Assembly: GCA_025200525.1 (NCBI GenBank)
Contig: CM045767.1
Span: 5,467,437 to 5,531,436 of the forward strand
Length of the DNA stretch: 64,000 nt
Reading direction: 5' to 3'
Origin: Camellia lanceoleosa
Lineage: Eukaryota > Streptophyta > Magnoliopsida > Ericales > Theaceae
The notes under the pieces: model-generated
Told to the model about the DNA's origin: nothing
What the model saw: only the letters and a program-made list of their open reading frames with translations
Database searches by the model: none
Part shown: piece after piece, positions 1-12,079 of the stretch
How the letters are laid out: the number at the start of each line of letters is the position of its first letter
Position numbering within the stretch: position 1 is the stretch's first letter
Translations under genes and position numbers: made by a program

Positions 1-182
1 TCTTAGGCTTTGCTTGGTTTGTTTTCTTGTTTGTCTTCTTTTTTGCTTTCTGCTGTTGGTTTCTCACCAACTGGAGCTTGGAGCTTCGCCTAGCTCCAAG
101 CTCCTCTTTATTGATGTAATTTTTCTCTCTTCGGATGTTTCATCAATAAAGATTTCTTTTTGCCGACCAAAAAAAAAAAAAA
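1..182 (+). mobile_element. 3' end of a LINE-like (L1) retrotransposon, truncated by the window edge
   Basis: The stretch is T/C-rich and reads like the 3' UTR of a plant L1 LINE: two poly-pyrimidine runs, a short hairpin around the 'ggagcttggagc / agctccaagctcc' inverted repeat (about 74-103), an AATAAA signal (about 145) and a terminal A-tract at 168-182. The 85-aa reading frame across it is low-complexity and not a convincing protein. A host transcript 3' end is the alternative. No reverse-transcriptase sequence is in view because the element would extend to the left. Confidence 0.45.
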
Positions 183-3047
183 ATGTGAACAAAAACAATA
201 AGGGATCTCAATATAATTGTGCTAACCTTACGAGACTCAATATAATTTCTCTCAACCTCAAGGGAGGTTAGAGTAATTTCTCCTAAATAATACGTACATT
301 ATCATATTTATATCACATTTGTCATTTCATATGACACATCCACAACCGTTGGATATTAACAGAACTCATGTAGGATCCATTGCATTAAGAATTGTAGATG
401 TGTACCATTGGGAATTAACAAAACTCATGTAAGACCCATTTTATCAAGAACATTAGATTCGCCACATAAGATGATATACTAAATATCATATAAAAAGATA
501 GTAAATATAGCATTATTAAACTTCGAATATGGTATAAGATTATTCATCCTTTAGAAGCCAAAAAAACTAAAATGTAATTAATTATCCATTTCAAACTAAT
601 ATCATAAATTAATGGCCAAATAGATACTTTTATTTCATTATCTCTTCATGGATTTATCCTCTTGTATTTTGATTCTTGGTATTAGGGTATGCTTCATGCA
701 TATATGTATGATGACTCTAACTAGGTGGTGCCAAGCAATCAAAACAAATAAATGGAGACCAATGAGGGGCATTTAAAAAAAAATTAATGTCTTAAATTTT
801 TGGATCACATGTTTCGAATTTAATATGCCAAGAAAATGAAATTATCTTGTTAATTCAATTTTATTAAAAAAATTTGGAAGAAAGAGAGGGCAATCTTTGA
901 CAAATTAAGAGAGTATTGTTATGCTGGAAAAAAATATTTCGAACGTTGAATGTATGGATTAGACTTATCCTGATGTGAATTTCAGAATACTAATATACAT
1001 ATACTTCTATAACAGCCCAACAACAAAATCATGCAGTAGCTTCTTCCAATAAACAATAATTGTCAATAATGAACAAGAAAATACAAAATAATATCTTGTA
1101 TATTAAAAACGTGTTGATTTTAGATAAACGAATCTAAGTATAAAATGATATCCTACTCATTAAATTCACGCTGCACTTGAGGGAAGTTACCAGCCATTCC
1201 CATATCATTAAAGGCCTCTAACGTTTCCAATATATGAAATCTCTGCATGACCACAAAAAAATGTATCTTGAAACTGACAAGTAGATATGCATACATCTAA
1301 TACCTCGTTAACCTTAAAAAGCCAAACCAAAACAATAGAAAGGGAATGGAATTTGAAAATTAAATTAAGAAATTCATTTTTTGTTGTCTATGACCTGTAA
1401 AGCATACATTGAGAGTCAAATTTTTTTTATCACATCCAATAGCAGTAACTAACTAACAGAAGCTTATCTATGACTGCTAGTTTTCTGCCCATTTATTAAC
1501 AAACATCTAACTGGATACTATGAAGTTCATGAACCCTAATCAAATTTGTCTATAAGAGTTTCAAGATTAAAAATCATAGTACTCAATATTGTTAATCATG
1601 TTGTCTAAAATTAAATGACTTTAAAATTTAAAAATATTAATTAATTTTGAAAAAAGAAACATAATTTGAAGTTGAATGTGAACTCTGAGCATATGATCTC
1701 ATAAACCAACATATGATTTAAAAGAAAAATAATATAAGAGACCAAGGAACGATTATCAAATTTGTTAATGGATAAATTATGAGTACAAAATCACAACTTA
1801 TTGTTACAGTATTCACTAGCTACTTAAATAATTAAATTTAACTACCCAACCTATGCTCTTTATTCCATACTAACAGAGTAACCCGGACCGAGTCTGGTAG
1901 GCCTTATTTCTTCAGTTTGCTATTTTGCTTAAAGGATTGGTAAGGATCATAGACGACAGTAAAGATCTGAAAATTAGAACAAAAAAGAAAGAGCTTATAG
2001 TGGACAAATTTGAGAACATATATGGCTTTCTTGGGATGGACTAATGAGATCGGCTTGCTGTTTAGGATAGGGAAGAATTTCTACCCTGATCTGTCAAACC
2101 CAGAGAGTTCTGCGATTATCTTTACACTCCTACCCTATGGAAATGCTAGTTTATTATCAGTTATGTCCGGCTCTTAGTTCCCAGTTCCTCCAGATTAGCA
2201 TTGCAGAGAAACATTGCTCAAATGTAGAGCGTGAGGATCATTGTTTTCTTTCTTTCTTTTTATCTCCTTTTCAATTTTGGTGGACTGACTTCGTTTGGAT
2301 TTCAGCTTTTATATTGTTTAATATATTATCATGTTGCCGATCCATACACAAAAAGGTCAACATCAGACTGAGCTGGAACATCAGTTATCACTATTCTTGA
2401 GTCTCTGGACTATTAGGATGATATCAAAACTCTGCCTGGGAAATTATAGTTGGTTCTGTCAATTATTTCACAGAAATTTTCCAGGAAAATTATAGTTGAT
2501 GGGAAAATGTATGTGTTCATCATAGAAATTTCGACTGTGATATAGGGTTACTTGGGACGATTGCATGTGTTCATCTGCCTTTATTTATTTATTTTTCCTT
2601 TGAAAATCTTAAAGTTCACCCAATAAAAATATGTGAGATTCTTATTGATCTCTTTGGTCATTTCAATGATGCTTGTATGGAGCAGAAATGTGTATGTTAA
2701 TTCTTCTTGATTCTGAATAACTATATTCAATGATTGTAATTGTCCAAGTAGGAAATTTGTAAAATGCATAACAAATCATGTCAAATGTGTCTTGAAAAGG
2801 AAGTCTTGAGGAATCTATGCATAACCCATTGGCTCTTTTCCATCAGAGTTCAAACAACTCATTGAAGCTTTTCATTCTTTTAGACATCAAAAGAGCATAT
2901 TGCTAATAAATTGCCTAGACATTTCAGAAGCATCCGAGATGATCAGTAATAATGGCTACAGCCAAGATTCAATATAAGTCATATTGTTTAGGAAGAAATG
3001 CACTTGTAATTATAGCATTAGCTCATGATTTCCAACTGGACAGTGAT
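183..3047. other. AT-rich intergenic DNA without a recognisable gene
   Basis: No open frame with family resemblance was found on either strand. The two small frames at 2137-2400 (+) and 2581-2769 (-) have skewed hydrophobic or low-complexity composition and no splice context. Nothing repetitive at long range was noticed here. Confidence 0.5.
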
Positions 3048-3050
3048 TAA

Positions 3051-3303
3051 GGCCCGTTTGGGAAGTGAATTTTTTTTTAATTATTTTTTTTTAATGTGGT
3101 TAAAGTATGAGGTCAATACCAATTATGTTTGGAAAGGACTTTTTTGCCTTTTTTTTGCAAAAAAACATGCAAATAGTAGAGTGAATAGGAAAGAATATTT
3201 GACTTTTTTTGGATGGATTAAATCTTATTTATTTATTTGTGAACTTTTTGATTTTTTAATGACTTTAACTTTTAGTTAAAATAACTTATTCCCAAACGAA
3301 CTC
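3051..3303. mobile_element. Tourist-like (PIF/Harbinger) MITE
   Basis: The 253-bp element is bounded by imperfect terminal inverted repeats: GGCCCGTTTGGGAA on the left and, read inward from the right end, GAGTTCGTTTGGGAAT. A 3-bp TAA flanks both ends (3048-3050 and 3304-3306), the target duplication expected of PIF/Harbinger MITEs. The inside is AT-rich and has no transposase. The 84-aa frame overlapping it is a by-product. Confidence 0.7.
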
Positions 3304-3745
3304 TAATTGACATCCTGATCCAGTTGGATGAATTCTTCTTCAAGACTTGGTTGAGTACCAACGCTTGATTGCAATATGTGCAACTCCTAGATGTAGAAAG
3401 AATCCAGGATTTGTGATTCTTGTGCCCATGGAGCAAAGTCCATAACTCTAGTGCTCTGATAGTTCATTTTTGATTGCCTTTTTTTAGTAAGGTAAGGTTA
3501 AATGACTTAAGAGTCCTTTAAGCAACTCTTTAAGCGGACTGAATTAGATGGGATTAGCATTCCAAAGACTATTAGTCCTGAGATTATTAATTCCTTTGGG
3601 AAATGCTAGATTAATATAAATTTTGACTTTTCATGAAAAAATGTAAAATATGGGTTGGGTTTGAAGTGATGTGGTAGAGAGGTGTTGTGACTCAAATAAG
3701 AAGTGATGTGACCCAAGTAAGATGATTGTGACTCAAATAAGATGA

Positions 3746-3777
3746 TGTGCTAAAATAGCATGTGCTATTTTAGCACA
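3746..3777. repeat. Perfect 15-bp inverted repeat with 2-bp loop
   Basis: Left arm 3746-3760 (tgtgctaaaatagca) and right arm 3763-3777 are exact reverse complements separated by TG. It lies about 25 bp upstream of a TATA-like ctataaaag at 3801. Confidence 0.85.
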
Positions 3778-3852
3778 TGCCAAACAAGCATTTAATATAG
3801 CTATAAAAGTAGCTCAAGGCCTCACATTCTTGCACACGACAGAGAAGCAAGT

Positions 3853-4062
3853 CATGTACCGTGTTATTTTGCCATTAATTTTGATTCTCGCCAATATGAT
3901 CAATGGATGATGGGTCGTACTGATCCACGTGTTCCAGGGTCTGATGACCTTCGTCCCTTTGATGCGTGCCTAGCAAGAACACTAGGTGAGATCATAGAAA
4001 TGGGTTTGTTATGTTTCCCAAAACCTAAAACTGTTTACTCTGGTTGGAAAGCATGTCATTGA
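3853..4062 (+). other. Coding-like fragment of unknown identity
   Basis: A 69-codon stretch is open to a TGA at 4060. It has balanced, non-repetitive amino-acid content (for example DQWMMGRTDPRVPGSDDL), quite unlike the surrounding AT-rich DNA. A TATA-like box sits about 50 bp upstream at 3801, and a possible splice donor (ctag|gtgag) occurs near 3985. I do not recognise the family. It could be a leftover exon or a captured gene piece next to the CACTA element. Chance openness is possible at this length. Confidence 0.3.
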
Positions 4063-4434
4063 ATTCTATGGACAAAAAGTACAAAAACATAGTAAATCAA
4101 AAACCTTGAACTCATAGAAAAAGAAGTTTTGTTTACTCATTAGATGAGAAGCTGAAAACACAACCAAAGCCAAAAAACATAAACAAAAAAAAAACTTAGA
4201 TCAACTAATCCTATAAATTTGCATATATTGATTTGAAATGAATCTGAAACGTATCAATATAAAATAGTTTAATTTTAGGAAAATATATACAGGAAAAGTC
4301 ATATACAAATAATTCAATTATGTGTACCTACACTAAATTGTGTAATGCTTTTTAATGTTAGTATAGATAACTCTTTATATAATATATTTAACTTTTTATT
4401 TTGTTTCATGGTACTTCAATTTAGTTAATTATCA

Positions 4435-7400
4435 ATGGATAAGAGTTGGATGAAGAAGAGTAGATTGTCAAGAGATTATATGCAAGGGATTAAAGAATTT
4501 TTGGAGTTTGCTTCTCACAATGTATCTAATGATGGAACAATTCCATGTCCATGTATGAGATGTGTGAATTCATACATGTTGACCCTAGAAATTGTACATG
4601 ATCACTTGGTATCATATGGAATTAGTCCGGGTTATAATTGTTGGTATCATCACGGGGAGATTATGTCTGCAACGACTTGTAGTAGAGCTAGTCAAAGCCA
4701 TGTTGAAGAAATACGACCCGAGTATGGTGATATACGTGACATGTTGCGGGATGTGTTTCCCATGCACACCCAAAATATGGATGAATATGCTGAAGAAAGT
4801 AATTTACCAGAACCATCTGATCAAGGTCCAAGCGTGCAACGACCTGAAGAAGATCCTAATGAAGATGCACAAAAATTTTACGACTTACTGAAAGATGCTG
4901 AGAAGCCTTTGTATGAAGGGTACAAGAATTTTAGCAAGTTGTCAGCAATTGTGCATCTGTATCACTTGAAATGTCTTAATGGATGGAGCAACCACTCATT
5001 CACAATGTTGCTTCAAATTTTGAAAGATATGCTTCCTTCAGATGCAAATTTGCCGAAAACCTCTTATGATGCTAAGAAGATTATTAAGGATTTGGGTCTC
5101 GGTTATGAAAAGATTCATGCTTGTCCTAATGATTGTATGTTATTTTGGAAGGAACATACAAATGATGAAGTGTGTCATTGTGGTGCTTCAAGGTGGGCAA
5201 CAAATGAGAATGATTTGCAGCAAAATATGAGTACTTCATCTAAAAAGAGAAAGAAAAAGGCTGCAAAGGTTTTACGGTGGTTTCCCTTGAAACCTCGATT
5301 GCAGAGGTTGTTCATGTCTTCAAAAACAGCTGCTTCTATGAAATGGCATGCTGAAGGCCGTACAAATGATGGCATAATGAGGCATCCTGCCGATTCTATG
5401 GCTTGGAAAACATTCGACTCTCGATATGTAGATTTTTCCTTTGACTCTCGCAATGTCAGGTTGGGGTTGGCAGCAGATGGATTTAACCCTTATGGGAATA
5501 TGAGTACTAGTTATAGTATATGGCCGGTCATATTGGTCCCATATAATTTGCCTCCATGGATGTGCATGAAAAGGTCTTCTTTCATCCTATCATTGCTTAT
5601 TCCTGGTCCGAGCTCCCCTTCGAATGACATAGATGTGTACATGCATCTTTTAGTTGAAGAATTGAAGGAATTATGGGATGTTGGAGTACAAACTTATGAT
5701 ATATCTTCCAAAGAGAACTTCCAAATGCATGCAGCTCTAATGTGGACTATAAATGACTTTCCCGCATATGGTGATTTGTCTGGTTGGAATACCAAGGGTG
5801 CTCTTGCATGTCCTTCTTGTAATTATGAGACTCATTCTCGATGGTTAAAACATGGAGGAAAATATTGTTTTATGGGTCATAGGCGTTTCTTGGATAAAGA
5901 TCATAGATTTCAGAAAGATAGAGCATCATTTGATGGCAAACAAGAAATAGAACCCGACTCGATATGCTATCTCGGCTTTGAGATCATGATGCAAGCAGAA
6001 GACCTTGATTACAAATTTGGTAAGACAAAGGCAAATGAAAAAAACAAAAAAGAAAGAAACAAGCGGATGGTGATGAGATACAACCATGGAAGAAAAGAAG
6101 TATATTTTTACATTGTCGTATTGGGCAAATCAAAATTGCGTCACAATCTTGATGTGATGCATATAGAGAAAAATGTGATTGATAATGTATATGGAACATT
6201 GTTGAATTTAGATGGGAAGACAAAGGATAACTTGAAGGCACGTCTTGACTTACAAGAGATGGGTATAAGGCGTGAACTTCACCCACAAAAGATCAGTTCT
6301 AATAAGACATATTTGCCTCCAGCTTGCTTCTCTATGATTTTAAAAGAGAAAGATGACTTCTTGAAAGTTTTGAAAGGGGTAAAAGTCCCAGATGGTTATG
6401 CTTCAAATATTTCACGTTGTATCCAACTTCGACAGCGTAAGATTATAGGTTTGAAGAGTCATGATGGTCATATTTTGATGCAGCAACTTCTTCCTATCGC
6501 ATTACGAGGAGCATTACCAAAACAAGTCGCTTTACCTCTAATTGAGTTATCTTGTTTCTTTAGGGAAATATGTTCTAAAGTCTTGCAAGTGGAAGAGCTT
6601 GACCGACTTGCATCTCGAATTGTATTGACTTTATGCAATTTGGAGAGAATCTTCCCTCCCTCCTTTTTTACTGTTATGGTGCATTTAGTCGTCCATTTGG
6701 CCACTGAGGCTAAAATTGCTGGCCCAGTTCACTATAGATGGATGTATCCCATTGAGAGGTTAGGCGTGACGACTTGTATCTATTTGTGTTTTTAACCTAC
6801 ATCACATTGACATCCCAATTTAGTCGATCTATAATTATATTGTTTTTCATGTAGGTATCTCCAACGACTAAAATCTTATGTTCGTAACAAAGCCCATCCA
6901 GAGGGCTCTATTGCAGAAGGATACATAGCTGAAGAGTGCTTAATATTTTGTTCGCGATATTTGGAATCTGTTGAAACCATATTCAATCGACCCTTAAGAA
7001 ATGTTGAAGATTCTACAGGGGCAATAATGAATATCGAACTTGATCAAAAGTCATGGATACAAGCACATCGTTATGTGCTTTTTAACAATGATCAAATTCA
7101 ACCATATCGGATGTAAGCAATATTTATGAGTTATGGTGTATAAATAAGTTTGAGTTTCCCATTTTAATACTTGCAATAGTAACACAAGTTAGGTTTGTAT
7201 ATACAGAGAACACAAGGAGCATATAAAGAAACAAAATGGTCGGCGCCGTCTAACTGATGAAGTTCTTAATAAGATGCATATGGAAAATTTTTGTGAGTGG
7301 TTTAGATCATATGTAAGTATGTAGCTATTAAATAATACTATTACCATATACAATTTTAAGGGTAGAGATTAATGTAATCAGTTTAATGGATCTTATAATA

Positions 7401-8084
7401 TATCAAAGTTGTAGCTATGGATGACAAGAAAGCAACAACTTCATCGATGAAATCAAGTGGCTTGCTCAAGGCCCAAACACTCTAGCTAGACGATTCAAAC
7501 GATATGTTGTTAATGGTTTTAAGTTCAATTAAAATTACGAGGTGAAGAAAACTCAGAATAGTGGGGTTTGTGTGGCCACCGAAGGAGGCACCATGTATTA
7601 TGGTGTTTTATTTGATATCATTGAGCTCAATTATTTTGACAAGTTGAAATATGTATTATTCAAATGCAATTGGGCTGATGTGAACACAGGCAGAGGCTAC
7701 AAGATAGATGAATATGGGTTTAACCTTGTAAATTTTTCGCATTTGATACATACTGGAGAACGGTTAAATGATGAACCATTTGTCTTGTCATCTCAAGCTT
7801 CACAAGTTTATTATGTGGGAGATGTAAGGCATGAAAATTGGTTGGTGGTTGTTAAAACAAAAGCGAGGGATGTGTTTGATGTTGGTACTAGTGAATTGTG
7901 TGATGGTGATGTTGACACTTACTATGATAACGAGCCGTATAATATGATAGTTGAAGACACTCATGTGGATGCGAATGAAAACCTCAATTGGGCTAGAAAT
8001 GATACAGATGGAACAACAATCAATATACCACTTCCACTTGATAACCAACTGATCGATGAAGATGATTTAGATGAGGATGTCTAG
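4435..8084 (+). CDS. TNP2-like CACTA transposase (Transposase_21 / DUF4218 / DUF4216), with an in-frame stop
   Basis: The encoded protein would bind the element's ends and catalyse cut-and-paste transposition in the nucleus. Exon 1 (4435-6758) begins MDKSWM, typical of the N-terminal transposase-associated domain (about residues 1-75, with a CPCMRC cysteine cluster). The TNP2 core follows (about 170-520, including CPNDCMLFWK, CHCGASRW and NDFPAYGDLSGW), then the DUF4218 start (about 690-775). Splicing 6758|6855, 7112|7207 and near 7312-7316|7429 restores family reading through YLQRLKSYVRNKAHPEGS to DEIKWLAQGPN. A TAA at 7530-7532 interrupts the frame just before the DUF4216 block (KTQNSGVC to the TAG ending at 8084). 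The product is therefore probably truncated. Exon 4 boundaries are uncertain. The last residues of the long first frame after 6758 are intron read-through. Confidence 0.8.
6764..6792. repeat. 29-bp exact repeat, copy 1 (inside transposase intron 1)
   Basis: Identical over 29 bp to 15090-15118, starting gcgtgacgacttgtatc. The copy lies 5 bp inside the first intron of the transposase. The match extends four more bases to the left (gtta) with a single mismatch between. Confidence 0.9.
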
Positions 8085-9852
8085 TTGTTGAGTTCAACTA
8101 GTTTGATTTTAATTTATTTATTCTCATGTTAATATTTGAAACATTATTTGGTTTTGAATATAAATTTCAAATTTTTTAGTGTCATATATGTATGGCAACC
8201 CATGTTTTGCATTTTTTTTTTTAAATCACATACCCTTTGTGGATGTAGGCGTAAGCCAAACCAGGTAAATTAACTGTTTTCTTCTTTATGATTGTGTTTG
8301 CATCAATTTGCTACTTTGTATCCGATCTCAAATTTGTGTGGGTTTGTCAGGACAATTGTCTAGTTGCCATTGAAGTATATTGTATGGGTTATTAATGAGG
8401 ACATGTATATTTCTTCTAATAGATAACTGATGGTTTTTTAATGTTTGTTGTTAAATATAGCTATTAAAAACTTGGATTGGAAAATCAGCATCTTGACAAT
8501 ATTGTTTTTATGCTCTCTTTGGTTTTAACTTTTAGTTTGTGAATGTAGGTATATCATATCTTGAGAATAAAGAAGTCCGCACCCGTCTAAGAGAGGTAAG
8601 TATAGTCATGTATGTCTGCACCTGTCTGAATGTAGTAGTATTATTGTGTCATGTTATGTTATTGTATTAGGAAGCGGAGCTAAGTGTGGCCCTGTTTTAC
8701 TACTTTCACTGGAATGTAGCCAATTGGCTATGGGTGATCTGTCATGGAGGTTGCTCTTTTTTTTACCTCCATTGGCCTTGCAAAAGATACAAGAACAAAT
8801 GTCAGTTTAAAAAACTCACTCTAATTTCCTCACTTAATTACATATACTAGTTTTTGTAAAGATAAAATTGATTTATTTATACATCTATGTACATGAGTTT
8901 TTTATTTGTTTGGAATTGTGTCACAGGTTTTTAATTTAAATTAGAATGGATGTGATTTTATTTATTTAGGTGTTATGACTTTGCACTGCTAACATTTAGT
9001 CACTAAAGTTCATCAGTTTTAAGTTTTTTTTTTCCCTCAACCATAAAGTTTGCATTGTTTTTCATAAAGAGATTATGGCTTTGTGGTCTATTTAGTCATT
9101 TGCTGAATGTACAATTTGAAGGGTTCTACAATTTAAGTAGTTCATATGGATGTCCTAAATTGATCATGTAGGAGAGGCCACGTAGTGGTTTAGCAGTTGT
9201 GTCTGTTATGTTGCTACCATATACAAGCTTGGTTTAGTAGTTTTGTCTGTTGTAGTGTTGCAGCTAGTCAACATTTTTAAATCTCATGCTACACATCCTG
9301 TGCTTGGTTCTTGTTACTTACCTTTTGACTTTGTTTGTGGAATATTGACTAAAGGGCTCCATTTATTTTATTCTCTTGTTTAACCGGATAAAATATATTC
9401 ACTTATTTTTCTTGCATTCTAATTTTGTCTTCCTGTTCTAATCAAAAGTTATTTATTCTTTCTAATGAATTGGTGGATGTGCTGACAATTAGTAGCATTG
9501 GAATACCATCCTCAACTCTTTTATCAGCACAAGCTACCTATAAAGTTCCAAATTACTGTTAACGACTCAAAAGTGATATTATTCTGAACCAGTTAATCAT
9601 GCTCTAGCATAGTGCAGGCAATATTGAGAGGATCACTTACCACAATCATCACACTTTCATGGAACAACTTCTTAGAAACTAACACCCAAAATATGTCATA
9701 GAAGAAGGCACAGTGCACTACTGACACAATTTTTATTTCAGCAATGAAACTTGGTTTTAACATTTAACTACTAAACTGTATGATAAATGCTTATTTAATT
9801 TGATTAATATCTTTGTGTAAACTTAATTACGTCTATCGTTTATCTAGCATAT
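8085..9852. other. Spacer between the two CACTA genes
   Basis: T-rich DNA with no family-like open frame. By analogy with En/Spm this would hold the end of the transposase transcript and the start of the second gene. No promoter or poly(A) site stands out. Confidence 0.45.
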
Positions 9853-12079
9853 ATGGCAAAGAAACGATTTAGAACTTGCAATATTGAGAATGAGTCCCAG
9901 AACAAGCGATCAAATGGCTCTTCACAGCCTAGCCAGTCAAATAACTCTTCACAGCCTAGCCAGCCAAATAACCCTTCACAGCTGAACGAACCAAGTGGAA
10001 CTTCACAACCTAGTCACTCAATTGGCTCTCCACAGCTGGACAGGCCAAATAGAACTTCACAACCTAGTCGTTCAAATGCCTCTTCACAGCTTAATCGGTC
10101 AAATGAAACTTCACAGCCTAGTCGATCAAATGGCTCTTCACAACCTAGTTGGTCACATCCCTCCTCACATGTTCCATCACATGTTCCACGCCCTCAACCT
10201 CAAGAATCAGAGGTTAACCCTCAGTTTGAAGATGATTTAGATGAGGACTGGTTAAGGGAAGAAGAAATGCAACGTACAGGTATTATTAGATTTTTAGTTG
10301 AGGTACAAATTACAAGTCAACCTTCACTTCCATGATATATTTTGTTGTTGTATTGCAATAGATACATTGACCAAGCGAAACACACGGGGAATTACACGTA
10401 TGGTTGAAGTGTGGAATTTGACTCCAGAAGAACGCATTATGCTCACCTTCAACAAGGATTTGCAGCCTATTTCTACAGAGGGTGGTATGTTCAGTCGCTT
10501 CATAGGCACTACTGCTAGGAAGCCACACTTATGCCCAATTAAGTACAAGAATTGGCATGAAGTGCCAGATCAGTATAAAGAAGTTTGTTGGAATATTATC
10601 GAGGTAATTTTCTAACTACAAGTATTTTGTGATAATTCTACTATAAGAGAGATCATATACATGTGAAAAAGACAATCTTCCATGCTATTATAGTTGAAGT
10701 GAAAATAAAAATATGAGAATTGGGCAAAGAAATGCACAAATTTAGTTTATATTATTGTATTGATAATTTTAAGAATGTTCATAACATGAAAAACATAAAA
10801 TTGTAGTCCAAGTTTGCCATTCCTCAAGATGAGAGAAGAGATATGATTAGGCATCGAACATTGAAGTCAATGGGAGATAAATGGAGAAATTGGAAATGTA
10901 GTTTAAAAGCAAAGCACTATGATGAGACAAAGACAGCAGATAGTAGCTCTGCGCCTTCAGCTTAACAGTGAGCACTATCTTTGACCTTGTCGCGTATTGG
11001 TTTTCAAAGGAAGGACAGGTATGCATAGATTTATGTTTTATATCAAATAATACAATGTCATTATATCATTTTTTTTAAACATATTGTTATGCATTTATGA
11101 CTGAAGGAACTTAGTACAACCAATAAGGAAAGCCGGCGAGAGCAAACAAGTGCACATACGGCAGGATCTAAAACTTATGCACAACATGCATATGATATGG
11201 TATTTCAAACTTCATTCCTTGTTTTATATTTTGAATTTGGTTAGCACATTGTATTATAAATTTATTCTGAAACGATATGATTGTTACATAGGAGCAAAAA
11301 GATAAGATTGCACTAGATCGAGCAAAATTATATATACCGCTTCACAAAAGGAAGGATGGGACACGATACCAATGAAGCAAAGAATGCAAAAAATTGTATG
11401 CCCATTTAATAAGTTACATTTTCAAAATTCTAATGTGTTTGTGGCAAACAATCACTTTGTCTTCTTATTCCCCCCCCCCCAAAAATTTATGCTATAGGAA
11501 AAATTAGAAGCTTTGATGAGCTCACAACCAAGTAGCTCCGAAGGAAAGGTTAGGGGCGGAATATCTTGGTCACCAAATGATATTTATTCTCAAGTGATGG
11601 GTAAAGAGCATCATGGTCGTGTTCGAGGTTTAGGATTTGGGCCTACTCCTTCCAAGCATGGCTTCATGTGTAATAGTTTTGACCACTTAAGAATGGTTTC
11701 TGATGAAGAGAGAATAAGAGACAAAGACAATATAATTGAGTTGAAGGAACAACTAAAAACTCAAGGTGAGCAGTTGCAAACTCAAGGTATTCAGTTGCAA
11801 GCTCAAGATGCGGTAATAAACTCTTTAAAAGAGCAAGTAGCATTTTTGATGAGTCAGAGACACAGTTCTAGTGGTTTGCAGGTATAACTACATATAACAT
11901 ATTCTTTTATATGATGTATTTATCATATGTTATCATTTTCTAAATTTATGCATACTTATGTAAATTGTATTGTATAAATTAGGCGACAGATGGATCTAGT
12001 GGCATTCCGGAACAAGCTTCTCTACAAGCACATCAAAGATCCTCTTTTGGGAGTCATGAAATGCAACCTTCTAATCGGG
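9853..12079 (+). pseudogene. TNPA-like second CACTA gene (plant Ptta/En/Spm transposase family), frameshifted
   Basis: TNPA-type proteins bind subterminal repeats of CACTA elements. Exon 1 (9853-10279) encodes KKRFR, a Ser/Gln/Pro-rich repeat and an acidic end. Exon 2 (10362-10603) gives the conserved block RNTRGITRMVEVWNL ... KNWHEVPDQYK. Exon 3 (10807-11018) gives DKWRNWKCSLKAKHYD and, after a frame change near 10960, VAYWFSKEGQ. Exons 4 (11107-11199), 5 (11292-11395), 6 (11498-11881) and 7 (11983-12079) supply TGSK-type, RKDGT, and coiled-coil parts (LKEQLKTQGEQLQTQG). Exon 5 shows a second frame break before NEAKNAK. All introns have GT-AG ends. The two frame breaks argue that no full-length product is made, unless I have misplaced small introns. 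A last exon near 14514-14606 is possible. Confidence 0.7.
9913..10170. repeat. 27-bp coding minisatellite (about nine 9-aa units)
   Basis: Within exon 1 of the TNPA-like gene a 27-bp unit encoding variants of S-N-x-S-S-Q-P-S-x repeats about nine times in frame. The units differ from one another at several codons. Confidence 0.85.

Larger units (their letters stand above)
3304..4434. other. Intergenic DNA left of the CACTA transposase
   Basis: AT-rich sequence with short direct repeats of a 'tgactcaaataag' motif near 3690-3740, the hairpin at 3746-3777 and the coding-like fragment at 3853-4062. This is where the left end of the CACTA element should lie, but I found neither a CACTA terminus nor the TAGCGAC-type subterminal repeats that mark the right end. 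Confidence 0.5.

Noticed and set aside
6759..6795. C-terminal residues of the first transposase frame after 6758
   Set aside because: Splicing at 6758|6855 joins PIER to YLQRLKSYVRNK as the family requires, so these residues are intron read-through.
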